Source of the DNA: an uncultured Clostridia bacterium | GTDB taxonomy: Bacteria; Bacillota; Clostridia; Christensenellales; QALW01 | Assembly (NCBI GenBank): GCA_934465535.1 | Contig: CAKSKV010000001.1 | Span: 1-64,000, forward strand | Length of the DNA: 64,000 bases | Reading direction: 5' to 3' | Shown here: piece after piece, positions 51,243 to 60,064 of the stretch | Layout: each line of letters begins with the position of its first letter | Position numbering within the stretch: the stretch's first letter is position 1 | Translations under genes and position numbers: made by a program | The notes under the pieces: generated by a model | Database searches by the model: none | Seen by the model: only the letters and a program-made list of their open reading frames with translations | Told to the model about the DNA's origin: nothing

Positions 51243-52088
51243 TCAGCGGGGCTTTGCGGGGCTGCCGGTTGACGGAGCGCGGCAGGGGAAGACGGCAAGA
51301 GAAAGCAGCAGGGAAGCGGCTGCGGCGGCATAGCCGAAGATGTTAAGCAGAGTACAGAGTGCCTCCGGCGGGAACATACGGTAGAAGGTGGAAAAGCAAA
51401 GGCTGATAACGGCGGCGCACACGACGGACACGCAGGCAGCGGCCATGCCCGTTATGCCGAGGGGACGCAGGCGGCGGGAAAAGGGAAGGGCGCTGCAAAA
51501 TGCGGCGGCGAAAATACAGGCCGCGCCCTGAAGGATATTGAAGGCTGCGCCGGAGACAAAGGTGCGCATGAGATAGCGATACTGAGCATCAACGGCGATG
51601 TAAGTGCCGGGCAGCTGAATAAGCCAGGTGAAAAGATAAAGCGCTGCGGGAAGCGATAAAAGCAGAGCGGGCAGCGGGCGGCGCATTTTGGGGTGGGCAG
51701 CGGCGGCAACGGCGGCAAAGCCGGCGGCGCCCAGCAGAGCACGCAGGACGGCAAGCAGCCAAGCGGCGGCTGTTGCGGGCGGTGCAAAAGCTGCGGCAAC
51801 GGCGGAATTTACAAGCTGAAGGGCGCCGGAGGCTATAAAGGAGATGCTGATAAGGCGCAGATCCGGGCGCTTTTTTATCAGTGCAAAGCCGGTAACGGCA
51901 AAGGCGGCTGCGAACAATACGGCAAAAACCAGCTCGGAGACGGCCTGAGGCACGGAGATGCCGGAGCCGGCGGGGGAGCAGGCGAAGCGGAGATAGCGTA
52001 TATTGGAGGGCAGCTGAGTGACGGTTATAACGGCGCAAAGCAGCAGCATGGCGCCGGAGAGGGTTTTGAGTTTTGCCTGTCTGTTCAT
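51243..52088 (-). CDS. Hypothetical Ala/Leu-rich membrane protein
   Basis: A 281-residue protein with about seven to eight hydrophobic helices and a hydrophilic C-terminus (CRAPSTGSPAKPR). I recognise no family. AAGGAG precedes the ATG. It lies downstream of prfC on the same strand but a terminator separates them. Confidence 0.7.
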   Translation of the reverse strand: MNRQAKLKTLSGAMLLLCAVITVTQLPSNIRYLRFACSPAGSGISVPQAVSELVFAVLFAAAFAVTGFALIKKRPDLRLISISFIASGALQLVNSAVAAAFAPPATAAAWLLAVLRALLGAAGFAAVAAAAHPKMRRPLPALLLSLPAALYLFTWLIQLPGTYIAVDAQYRYLMRTFVSGAAFNILQGAACIFAAAFCSALPFSRRLRPLGITGMAAACVSVVCAAVISLCFSTFYRMFPPEALCTLLNIFGYAAAAASLLLSLAVFPCRAPSTGSPAKPR

Positions 52089-52129
52089 TATATTATTCTC
52101 CTTAACTGACGGTAAGAGGGTGCGCGGAA

Positions 52130-52175
52130 GGAAAAAGCAAAAGCGGCGCGAAGCGGGATAGCCGTTTCGTGCCGC
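52130..52175 (-). terminator. Terminator of prfC
   Basis: On the minus strand GCGGCACGAA and TTCGCGCCGC pair (one mismatch) and are followed by TTTTGCTTTTT. Confidence 0.65.
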
Positions 52176-52180
52176 CGGTA

Positions 52181-53764
52181 TTATCGGCTTACGCTGTCGG
52201 TAAGCTGAAGCCCTTTGTTGTTTTCAAGCGCCCAGCGGATGGACCAATCGTTTTCAAAAAGGATAACGGGACGGCCGGAATTATCCTGAGCGAGGCGGCA
52301 GGAGGAGGAAAGACGCAGCGTTTTTGGGTCGATATTATTAAGAACCCAACGCACAAAGCGGTAAGGAAGATTTGTTATTGAGGGCTCGACATTATATTCG
52401 TTTTTGAGGCGGTAAGCCAGCACTTCAAGCTGAAGCTGACCCACCACGCCCACGATTATTTCCTCGATGCCGATGTCGTTTTCCTTGAAAATTTGAATTG
52501 CGCCCTCCTGAGCCAGCTGAGTGACGCCCTTTATGAACTGCTTGCGCTTCATTGTATCGCTTGTGTGCACACGGGCAAATATTTCGGGGGCAAACATGGG
52601 TATGCCGTCAAAGCGGATGGGCTTGCCGGTGCATACGGTATCGCCGATGCCGAAGATGCCGGGATCGAAAAGGCCGATAATATCGCCGGGGTAGGCTTCA
52701 TCGGCCACTTCGCGGTCCTGCGCCATGAACTGCTGCGGCTGGGAAAGCTTTATATCCTTGCCGGCGTTTACATGGTGCACCGTCATGCCCTTTTCGAATT
52801 TGCCGGAGCAGATGCGCATAAAGGCCACGCGGTCGCGGTGCGCGGGGTTCATGTTGGCCTGTATTTTGAAAATGAAGCCGCTGAAATCCGGGCTGTCGGG
52901 CTGCACAAGCACATCGCCTGCCATGCGGGGAGAGGGCGGGGCGGTGAAGGAGAGAAATTTTTCAAGAAAGGCCTCCACTCCGAAGTTATTCATGGCGCTG
53001 CCGAAGAACATTGGAGTGAGCTTGCCGTGCGCGACTTTATCCATATCAAGGTTGTCGCCTGCGGCGTCAAGAAGGTCTATCTCCTCCTTGAGACGGTCGT
53101 GATAATACTTGCCCAATTGCGCGGCAAGGGCTTCATCGTCTACGCTGCCGCTTACGGAGTTTACCTTGCTCTGACCGTGATTGCCGCCGCTGAAAAGCTC
53201 CACGGAGGCGCTCTGACGGTCGTAAATGCCCTTGAAATCGCCGTCGGTGCCGATGGGCCAATTTATGGGGCAGGAGCGTATGCCAAGAACATTTTCTATC
53301 TCCTCCATGAGGTCAAAGGGGTGCTTGCCGGCGCGGTCCATTTTGTTTACGAAGGTAAATATCGGAATACCGCGCAGGGAGCATACCTTAAAGAGCTTTA
53401 TGGTTTGCTGCTCAACGCCCTTGGCGGCGTCGATGAGCATGACCGCGCTGTCGGCCGCCATGAGGGTGCGGTAGGTATCCTCGGAGAAATCCTGGTGCCC
53501 GGGGGTGTCCAGAATGTTTATGCGGTAGCCTTCGTAGTCAAAGGCCATGACAGAGCTGGTGACGGATATTCCGCGCTGTTTTTCTATTTCCATCCAGTCG
53601 CTGACTGCATGCTTTTCCGCGCGGCGTGCCTTTACGGAGCCTGCCATGCGGATGGCACCGCCGTAAAGCAGCAGCTTTTCGGTGAGAGTGGTTTTACCGG
53701 CGTCCGGGTGCGAAATGATGGCAAAGGTGCGCCGTCTGTTTATCTGCTGTGTAAGCTCCGACAT
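52181..53764 (-). CDS. prfC: Peptide chain release factor 3
   Basis: A 527-residue translational GTPase that recycles RF1/RF2 from the ribosome. G1 SHPDAGKTT, G3 DTPGH and G4 NKMDR are intact, with the RF3-specific RTFAIISHPDAGKTTLTEKLLLYGGAI...AGSVKARR N-terminus. The length is normal. ATG at 53764 follows GGAGG; the frame extends to 53839 without support. Paired with prfA and prmC elsewhere in the window it completes much of the termination machinery. Confidence 0.97.
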   Translation of the reverse strand: MSELTQQINRRRTFAIISHPDAGKTTLTEKLLLYGGAIRMAGSVKARRAEKHAVSDWMEIEKQRGISVTSSVMAFDYEGYRINILDTPGHQDFSEDTYRTLMAADSAVMLIDAAKGVEQQTIKLFKVCSLRGIPIFTFVNKMDRAGKHPFDLMEEIENVLGIRSCPINWPIGTDGDFKGIYDRQSASVELFSGGNHGQSKVNSVSGSVDDEALAAQLGKYYHDRLKEEIDLLDAAGDNLDMDKVAHGKLTPMFFGSAMNNFGVEAFLEKFLSFTAPPSPRMAGDVLVQPDSPDFSGFIFKIQANMNPAHRDRVAFMRICSGKFEKGMTVHHVNAGKDIKLSQPQQFMAQDREVADEAYPGDIIGLFDPGIFGIGDTVCTGKPIRFDGIPMFAPEIFARVHTSDTMKRKQFIKGVTQLAQEGAIQIFKENDIGIEEIIVGVVGQLQLEVLAYRLKNEYNVEPSITNLPYRFVRWVLNNIDPKTLRLSSSCRLAQDNSGRPVILFENDWSIRWALENNKGLQLTDSVSR

Positions 53765-53868
53765 GGTGGTTCCTCCGATTTTTAATATTTGTCCAATATA
53801 AAATATTGTATGTAAAATATCGGCATTTGTCAAGCGCACGGCAGAAAAAGGCAGGTTGGTGCTGCGGC

Positions 53869-54540
53869 TCAGGAGGTAAGCACGCCGTCGTCAAGACGGA
53901 GGATACGGTCGCACATATCGGCGACGCGATTGTCATGCGTGGCAATAAGCACCGTCATTCCGCCGCCCGAGAGGCGGCGGAGGATGTCCATGACCTCCTT
54001 GGCGCAGGCGCTGTCAAGCGCTGCGGTGGGCTCATCGGCAACAAGCAGGTCGGGGTTATTGGCAATGGCGCGGGCTATTGCAACGCGCTGCTGCTGACCG
54101 CCGGAGAGCTGAGAGGGCGGAACATTCAGCTTATCCGCTATGCCCAGCCTTTCAAACAGGCTGCCTATGCGCGGCTTTATGCTGCGCAGGGGAGTGTTGC
54201 CCAGCATCAGTGGCAGAGCGGCGTTTTCGGCGGCGGACAGATAGGGGATGAGCCCAAGGTCCTGAAGCACGGAGCCTACGCGCCGGCAGCGCAGACGGGC
54301 AAGCTGTGCTGCGCCTGAAAGGGCGACATCGGTGCCGTCCAGCAGATAGCGCCCGGAGTCGGGGCGGCTCATGCAGCCTATAATGCTTAAAAGCGTGGAT
54401 TTGCCGCAGCCGGATACCCCCATGAGGGCAACGGTTTCCCCCTTTTCCAAGGTGAGGGAGACGCCCTTGAGGGCGTGAACCTCGGAGGGCTTATTTTTAT
54501 TATAGTACTTTTGGATGTTTTCCAGCGTAATAAGGCTCAT
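53869..54540 (-). CDS. ABC transporter ATP-binding protein (LolD/MacB type)
   Basis: A 223-residue ATPase: Walker A GVSGCGKST, signature LSGGQQQRVAIARA, Walker B DLLVADEPTAALD and switch His (IATHDNRVA). It fits the FtsX-type MacB/LolD class of mechanotransmission exporters. It starts two bases after the upstream permease stops, and is the last gene of the VanZ-permease-permease-ATPase operon. It would power export or lipoprotein or antimicrobial-peptide handling. Confidence 0.95.
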   Translation of the reverse strand: MSLITLENIQKYYNKNKPSEVHALKGVSLTLEKGETVALMGVSGCGKSTLLSIIGCMSRPDSGRYLLDGTDVALSGAAQLARLRCRRVGSVLQDLGLIPYLSAAENAALPLMLGNTPLRSIKPRIGSLFERLGIADKLNVPPSQLSGGQQQRVAIARAIANNPDLLVADEPTAALDSACAKEVMDILRRLSGGGMTVLIATHDNRVADMCDRILRLDDGVLTS

Positions 54541-54542
54541 AA

Positions 54543-55592
54543 TTATGCTCCCTTTATAAGTTTTGCCTGATCGGCACGAAAAGTAAGAAGGAAGGAAACG
54601 AGATTAAGTGTGCTGAGCATGAAAAGCAGGGCAAGCACGGGGCACAGCACTGCTGCGGGATAAAGCCGCAGCGAAAGAATACGGGCGGCAATGCAGGAAA
54701 GCAGGGCGGGCAGAATAAGCCAGAGGGCATCGCATAAAAGCTGGGAGAAAAATATCTGCGCGGGGCTTGCGCCGCAAAGATAGTGAATGGCAAAAAGCTG
54801 CTTCCGTTCTGCGAGGGAAAGGAACCGTTCACCTATAAATGCACATATGAACATAACAGCAAGTATTGCACAGAACATGGAGGGAACGGCTATACTGCGG
54901 CTGCGCCCGGCACTTTGCTGCAGGCAATAGCTGCCAAAGACGGAAAGCCCGGCCTGCTTTGCGGCATCTGGGCTTGCTGCAAGCGCGGATTGATCATCGT
55001 CAAGCAAAAAATACAGATATTCCGGCGTGGTGTCGCTTTTAAGCATGTTTGACGGGTCAAAGGCAACGGCGGTTTTGTTGATATCGTCAAAGCCGACGGG
55101 GCTGCTGTTGGCGGGGGTGACATCGTTTTTAAGTATTCCGCAGATAAATACATTCACACGCCCCGCTTTTGGGAAATACATGGAAACGGTTTGCCCGATT
55201 TTGTAATGAGCACCTGCGGAATAGGGGAGAACCACGGAGATGGCGTCGGGCCTTGAAGAGGTGAACCAATCGCCGCGGACAAGATCAAGACGCACGGTAT
55301 CCAGAAATTCGCGGGAAAAGACCCTGATATTAAGCCCGTCGGAGCTGCGGTGGGAGTAAAAGGTGCCTAAGGGGCGTCCGTGTGCGGAGGCATAGGCCTC
55401 GCCGTCGCTGCCGGGGGCGGCAACGGCAACAAGCGGATATCGCTTTTCGTATTTTTCAATGCTTTGCACAGAGGCTATCATGGAAACGCAAAGAAAGAAT
55501 ATTACAAGGCCGGCAAGCAGCTCAAGGGCGGAAAGCACGCGCATGAGCAGGTTTTTGCCGGAAAGGGAACGCATAAGGAAAAACAGCTTCAT
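54543..55592 (-). CDS. FtsX-like ABC permease, second
   Basis: A 349-residue permease with one N-terminal helix (about 16-40), a large extracytoplasmic domain of about 190 residues (about 45-235) and three C-terminal helices, the MacB/FtsX layout. LACGGA-type contact regions appear as LCGASPAQIF in the cytoplasmic loop after the second helix. It overlaps the upstream permease by four bases (ATGA). It probably forms a heterodimer with that permease. Confidence 0.85.
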   Translation of the reverse strand: MKLFFLMRSLSGKNLLMRVLSALELLAGLVIFFLCVSMIASVQSIEKYEKRYPLVAVAAPGSDGEAYASAHGRPLGTFYSHRSSDGLNIRVFSREFLDTVRLDLVRGDWFTSSRPDAISVVLPYSAGAHYKIGQTVSMYFPKAGRVNVFICGILKNDVTPANSSPVGFDDINKTAVAFDPSNMLKSDTTPEYLYFLLDDDQSALAASPDAAKQAGLSVFGSYCLQQSAGRSRSIAVPSMFCAILAVMFICAFIGERFLSLAERKQLFAIHYLCGASPAQIFFSQLLCDALWLILPALLSCIAARILSLRLYPAAVLCPVLALLFMLSTLNLVSFLLTFRADQAKLIKGA

Positions 55593-56698
55593 GCTTTACG
55601 CCTCCTTGCGCTTGGTCTGCCGGCGCCCGATATGCGGCGCACGGCGGGCAGCAGAGTGATAAACATAAACAGCATTGTAAAAACAAAGGTGCATGCATAA
55701 TACGGCGCGCTGAGGGGCTGATATTTAAGATGCGCAACAAGCAGAGGGTCGATAAGGGAGGCGTACAGGGCAAGCCCCGCAAGATATGCAAGCAGCGTGA
55801 TAATGGCGGGCGGCAGGAAAAGCCCGCAGAATACAAAGGTCTTATCCGCGCCGCAAAGCCGCGCGACTTTGCAGGCGGGAGCGCTTTTGTTTATTATGCA
55901 GCAAAAGAGGCTGAACATGTTAAGAATTATTATAAACAGTATGCCCCCGGATACAAGCACCGCCAGAAAAATATCTCTTGCGTAACGGGCCCCGCTTATA
56001 TCAAAGCGGCAAACCGCATTGAGAACGGCGGGATATTGCAGGCTGTCAAGCTCCTGCTGTGAAAAAGGACGCGTGAAGGTGCAGCTGAAGGAAACGGGGG
56101 CAAAGCCTTTTTCCTGCCCGGAGAGGCTTTTCATAAAGCCGTAGGGAAGGAAGCAGCTGCTTTGGGAAATGCCGATGACGGTTACCTCGGCGCCCAAAAC
56201 GGTTATTTTGTCCCCCGGCGATGCCGAAGGAAAATATTCCCTTGATACAACGGCGACCGGGGCGGAATATTCGTCATCGGAAAAGAAGCGTCCCTGCGAA
56301 ACGGCGCAGGAAGCGGTACCTAAGCGAAAGCTGTTTTCAAAATACGGCTGCCAGAGCACATCCGGCTCTTCATTTTGAGAATAGGTATAAAAGCTGAGAG
56401 TATCATAGCACTGCTTAACGCCGGGGAAGCTGCCGGAGAAGAAAATGCGGTCAAACAGCTCCATCGGAGCGGGGGAAGCGGCATAGGCTTCCGGCCGGGA
56501 AAGGCGGAAATTAAAGGAATAGGTGGCTTTGTCATCGGCGATATCGCTTAAGGTGCCCATATAATCGGCGCAGTAGGCAAGCATGGAGAAGGATATGCCC
56601 AGAGAAACGGCCAATGAAACAAAAACAACGGCAGCCGACGCGGCTTCGCGCCGTAAAAAGGCAAGGGTAAGCTGCATGAGCAGCAGGAGCTTTTTCAA
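55589..56698 (-). CDS. FtsX-like ABC permease, first
   Basis: A 369-residue permease of the same layout: an N-terminal helix (about 17-40), an extracytoplasmic MacB-like domain (VVSREYFPSASPGDKITVLGAEVTVIGI) and three C-terminal helices with RLCGADKTFVF before the last two. It starts with TTG at 56698, overlapping the VanZ-like stop by TTGA, so the operon is tightly coupled. The C-terminus is basic. Confidence 0.85.
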   Translation of the reverse strand: MKKLLLLMQLTLAFLRREAASAAVVFVSLAVSLGISFSMLAYCADYMGTLSDIADDKATYSFNFRLSRPEAYAASPAPMELFDRIFFSGSFPGVKQCYDTLSFYTYSQNEEPDVLWQPYFENSFRLGTASCAVSQGRFFSDDEYSAPVAVVSREYFPSASPGDKITVLGAEVTVIGISQSSCFLPYGFMKSLSGQEKGFAPVSFSCTFTRPFSQQELDSLQYPAVLNAVCRFDISGARYARDIFLAVLVSGGILFIIILNMFSLFCCIINKSAPACKVARLCGADKTFVFCGLFLPPAIITLLAYLAGLALYASLIDPLLVAHLKYQPLSAPYYACTFVFTMLFMFITLLPAVRRISGAGRPSARRRKA

Positions 56699-57231
56699 TT
56701 GCCGTCCTCCTTTTTGCCGCTGCTTTTTTGCTGCTGCGGGCTTTTATACTGCGTGAGGGTATACAGCTTGGACAGGGCAAGGAATATTCCCGCGCCGGCG
56801 GCATAACAAAGCGCAAACCATATTATATCGGTTATATCGGCGCGCTTGAGCATTGCGCCCGTTATAAGGCGGAGAAGAGCATAAAAAACAAAAAGCGAGG
56901 AGGGGATAATCAGACCTATGCGCATATTTCGCCGCAGAGAAAAGGGAATATTAAAGGCGGAGTTTACGGAAAAGCCCAAAAGCGCTGCGCCGCAGAAAAG
57001 GGGGATAAGGGGAGAAAAATAATAATCGGTATACGGCATGCACTCTACGGCATAGGAAAAGGGAATTACCCGCACGGCATCAAAAAACGGCAGCATATCG
57101 TCCGAAACTGCACGGAAGCCGGCGGCATCAAAGGGCAGGGGAATAAAATAATAGCAAAACAGCAGCAGACAGCCGGAAAGAAACAGCAGGCGCGGCAGAG
57201 CGCGTAAGGGCGGGGGCGTTTTATAAGCCAT
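56695..57231 (-). CDS. VanZ-like membrane protein, main frame (apparent frameshift at its start)
   Basis: A 178-residue protein with about four hydrophobic helices. ADITDIIWFALCYAAGAGIF resembles the VanZ-family motif. The ATG at 57231 has no ribosome site and the first 15 residues are Pro-rich and untypical. A better start, ATG at 57287 behind GAGGA, encodes one further helix in another frame, and the two frames would join at a C5 run (57212-57216). So the gene is either frameshifted or begins out of frame by sequencing error. First gene of the ABC operon; VanZ relatives are linked to glycopeptide resistance, but the role here is unknown. Confidence 0.6.
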   Translation of the reverse strand: MAYKTPPPLRALPRLLFLSGCLLLFCYYFIPLPFDAAGFRAVSDDMLPFFDAVRVIPFSYAVECMPYTDYYFSPLIPLFCGAALLGFSVNSAFNIPFSLRRNMRIGLIIPSSLFVFYALLRLITGAMLKRADITDIIWFALCYAAGAGIFLALSKLYTLTQYKSPQQQKSSGKKEDGN

Positions 57232-57287
57232 ATTATGTATATTGCGGCCAGTATTATTGCGGGGATGTAAGGCTGAAACATAACCAT
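57202..57287 (-). pseudogene. N-terminal helix of the VanZ-like gene in a shifted frame
   Basis: ATG at 57287 follows GAGGA at good distance. It encodes MVMFQPYIPAIILAAIYIIW and a short basic turn (LIKRPRPYAL), a natural first membrane helix. The frame then runs into unrelated Cys-rich sequence, while the neighbouring frame continues with a second helix. A one-base change in the C5 run would restore a continuous protein of about 197 residues. Confidence 0.55.
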
Positions 57288-57389
57288 AGTGCTGTCCTCA
57301 CATAATATATTTCAATATTGATTTTATGATGCATCGTGCGGCGTATGTGCACAAGCCGCAGACGAAAAAAGCCGGGTGCAGAATTAAAC

Positions 57390-57430
57390 CCCATATGATA
57401 TGATCGGTGATTACAATCATATTATATGGG
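57390..57430. promoter_or_regulatory. Inverted-repeat operator over the VanZ-ABC promoter
   Basis: Two 15-bp arms (57390-57404 and 57416-57430) match at 14 positions, around an 11-base centre. The right arm covers the -10 element of the operon promoter and the left arm lies after the start point, a classical repressor arrangement. Confidence 0.6.
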
Positions 57431-57449
57431 ATGATATTCCAAAAGTCAA
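57421..57449 (-). promoter_or_regulatory. Promoter of the VanZ-ABC operon
   Basis: On the minus strand TTGACT (57444-57449), 17-bp spacer, TATAAT (57421-57426). Confidence 0.75.
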
Positions 57450-57460
57450 TAGGGGATTAC

Positions 57461-57492
57461 AAAAAATACAGCGCGCCGCAGCGGCGCGCTGT
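57461..57492 (-). terminator. Terminator of the cdaA-ybbR operon
   Basis: ACAGCGCGCCGC and GCGGCGCGCTGT form a perfect 12-bp stem with a one-base centre; on the minus strand it is followed by ATTTTTT. Confidence 0.85.
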
Positions 57493-57540
57493 TTATGCCA
57501 AAAGGAAGAAAAGCGCGAAAAAATGCGCAAAAACAGGCGG

Positions 57541-58839
57541 TTAATCTGATATATCTACGCTTACCGTTTCGGGCGAAACATCCACGGTGACAAGCGGATT
57601 GCCGTTTGTAAGCATTGCGCTCAGGCGTACATCATGCTGACCGGGCGCAAGGGAGGTGGTATCGGCAAAGACGGTGATATTGTCCGCGCCGATATTTTCA
57701 AGGGCGAAATAGCCCCCGCTTACCGTTACTCTTGCCGTGTCCAGTGAGGCGGCGACGGTTCTGCCGGCGTTATTTATAAAGCTGATTTTTACGGTGTACT
57801 GACGGGAAACATGCTTTTCGCTGACGGTAATATTAACATTCTGCTGAAGCGATTCCAAAATCGTTACTCCGTCGGGCTGTATAAGCTCGGCCTTTACGCT
57901 TGTAAGCTCGGGACCGGCACCCGTGAGGTCGATATCCTGTATATAAATGCGGTCGATATTTTTAAGGGCCTGCTCTCTGCCCACTACGGTCACGGCGGAG
58001 TTTTCGGGAGAAATGCCGGTAAGCTCATAGCCCGTGATAAGCTTATCCGTATTTTTAAGCCCGCCGGCATATTCCACGGGCACTGTTTTTTTGCACAGTA
58101 TGCCCATATCTACAAGAATAGCGTCCTTATCCGCCGTGATATTGGCGCTTTTTACGGTGTTGCCGTTTTTGTCGATATATTCGTACTGCATTGAGGCGGC
58201 ATAGCCGTCGCGCATTAAGGACAGATCAACGGTTATCTGCGCCTGCATTATGCGGGAGATATAGCTGGAGGGACCGCTTATCTGAAGAGTTTCGGGGCTT
58301 AGGGACGCTTCACCCTTGTAGAGGTCGTCGGGCAGGGTGCCGGTGGTGCGCAGGCTGACCGGCACAACGGCGGAGGCCAGCTCCTCGATCTCTATTTCCA
58401 CGGAGGAGGGGCTGAAGGAGGATACGGTTATATCGGAGCTGCCGGATTTTACGCGCAGGGGCACGGTGTATTTGCCGGGCGCCGTTATGCCGCTTAAGTC
58501 AATGGAAACATCGGCTATGGCGCTGGAGACGCCGGAAAGCTCCCGATAGGGGACATTGAGAGTTACGCGTACGCCGGGAAGGCTTGCGCGCAGTGCTTCA
58601 AGCGGAATAAGGCGCTGCGAGGTGAGCTCGCCCATTCCGGTTATATTTATTTGTATGTCATTATAGGTGATGCTGCGGATGGGGTTTGTTTGGCTGACTA
58701 CATAGCACCACAGAAGTATTGCAAAAACAACGGAAAGTATTTTAAGACCGGCGTTGTGCCGGAGAATTTCCTTTATGCTGCGGTGCTGCTTTATGTTTTC
58801 GGTGCTGCGCACGGCATCTTCGTTTTCGTTATGCGGCAT
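57541..58839 (-). CDS. ybbR: YbbR-domain protein (CdaR type)
   Basis: A 432-residue protein with one N-terminal membrane helix (about residues 33-50, GLKILSVVFAILLWCYV) and four repeated YbbR domains of about 85 residues outside the cell. It is the partner (CdaR) of diadenylate cyclase CdaA and modulates c-di-AMP synthesis at the membrane. It starts 18 bases after cdaA ends, as in the usual cdaA-ybbR pair (glmM is not next here). Confidence 0.92.
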   Translation of the reverse strand: MPHNENEDAVRSTENIKQHRSIKEILRHNAGLKILSVVFAILLWCYVVSQTNPIRSITYNDIQINITGMGELTSQRLIPLEALRASLPGVRVTLNVPYRELSGVSSAIADVSIDLSGITAPGKYTVPLRVKSGSSDITVSSFSPSSVEIEIEELASAVVPVSLRTTGTLPDDLYKGEASLSPETLQISGPSSYISRIMQAQITVDLSLMRDGYAASMQYEYIDKNGNTVKSANITADKDAILVDMGILCKKTVPVEYAGGLKNTDKLITGYELTGISPENSAVTVVGREQALKNIDRIYIQDIDLTGAGPELTSVKAELIQPDGVTILESLQQNVNITVSEKHVSRQYTVKISFINNAGRTVAASLDTARVTVSGGYFALENIGADNITVFADTTSLAPGQHDVRLSAMLTNGNPLVTVDVSPETVSVDISD

Positions 58840-58857
58840 TTTACGGCTTCCTCCTTT

Positions 58858-59787
58858 TTAAGAGCGTTTGTCGGAATGGCTCTGACCGGCTTTGCGTTCC
58901 TGCTCGCGGTCGGCCTTATCTGCATGCAGCAGGCTCCGCAGCTGGCTTTCGAGCCGCAGGAACCAGTTGTCGCTTTCCTGAGAGGTGTTTATAAACAGGC
59001 TCTCAAGCAGCTCGCGTAAGGAGCGCGAATCGATATAGCGGTGGATAGTGCCCCCTCTTGTGTAGGAGATAACACCGGTTTCCTCGCTTACGACAAGGGC
59101 TACGGCATCCGTGCGTTCGGATATTCCCAGTGCGGCGCGGTGGCGGGTGCCTAATTTTTTGTCAATGCCCATGTTTTCGGAAAGGGGCAGAAAGCAGCCG
59201 GCGGCGCATACGCGCATATCCCGAATAATTACGGCGCCGTCGTGCAGCGGAGTATTGGGCTCGAATATGTTTTCCAGCAGCATGCTGCTGATGCAGGCGT
59301 CAACGGCAGTGCCGGTTTCGCATATGTCGTCCAGCTTTGAATTCATTTGAAACACTATAAGCGCGCCCACCTTGCGCTTGGAGAGATTCTGTGCGGTGCG
59401 CACTATTTCATCCACGGCCTTTTCCGCTTTTTTGCGGCTGTCGCTTCCGTCCTTTTTGCGGAGGCTGAAGCTGCCGCGGCCCAGCTGCTCAAGCATCTGG
59501 CGAAGCTCCGGCTGGAAGATGATTATAATTATAAGCAGCATCCATTGCAGCAGGGTGGAGAACATCCAGTTTATAACGGACAGGTTAAGCCAAGAGGATA
59601 TAACGGCAAGCACGAGCAGTATCCCAAGACCCTTTATTACCTGCTGGGCGCGCGTGCGCTTTGTTACGCGCAGCAGCATGTAGATAAGCACTGACACTAT
59701 TGCTATATCAAAAATGTCGCCTATGCTTATCTGAGTGGTGAACAGTACGGTTATTGAGCGCCAAAGGTTTTGAAAGAACTCGCTCAA
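58858..59787 (-). CDS. cdaA: Diadenylate cyclase CdaA
   Basis: A 309-residue membrane enzyme that makes c-di-AMP from two ATP. Three N-terminal helices (about 25-95) precede the DAC domain with the catalytic DGA (183-185) and RHR (215-217) motifs. It starts with TTG at 59787, eight bases after GAGGAG. The C-terminal 40 residues are charged and longer than usual. c-di-AMP controls potassium and osmolyte balance and cell-wall homeostasis. Confidence 0.95.
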   Translation of the reverse strand: MSEFFQNLWRSITVLFTTQISIGDIFDIAIVSVLIYMLLRVTKRTRAQQVIKGLGILLVLAVISSWLNLSVINWMFSTLLQWMLLIIIIIFQPELRQMLEQLGRGSFSLRKKDGSDSRKKAEKAVDEIVRTAQNLSKRKVGALIVFQMNSKLDDICETGTAVDACISSMLLENIFEPNTPLHDGAVIIRDMRVCAAGCFLPLSENMGIDKKLGTRHRAALGISERTDAVALVVSEETGVISYTRGGTIHRYIDSRSLRELLESLFINTSQESDNWFLRLESQLRSLLHADKADREQERKAGQSHSDKRS

Positions 59788-60064
59788 GCTATCATCTCCT
59801 CTGCCGGACGGTGGCTCCGGCGCCGTTATTGAAATGCCGCAGGCTCAAAGGAATGCGGCGCGTTTTGTTTTTGAAAATATGCGGCCAAAAACGGACAGCG
59901 CCTGCCGCACGCTTTATTTTATCACAGTTTTATTCTATAATAAACCCCTTTAATAAAAAATTTATTATTATTTAATGGAATCCGGGCGGAATTTTTGCTA
60001 TAATAGCGGTGCGCCGTTTTTTTCAAAAGCTTTGGCGGCGGGTATAAACGATGGGAGAGACAGT

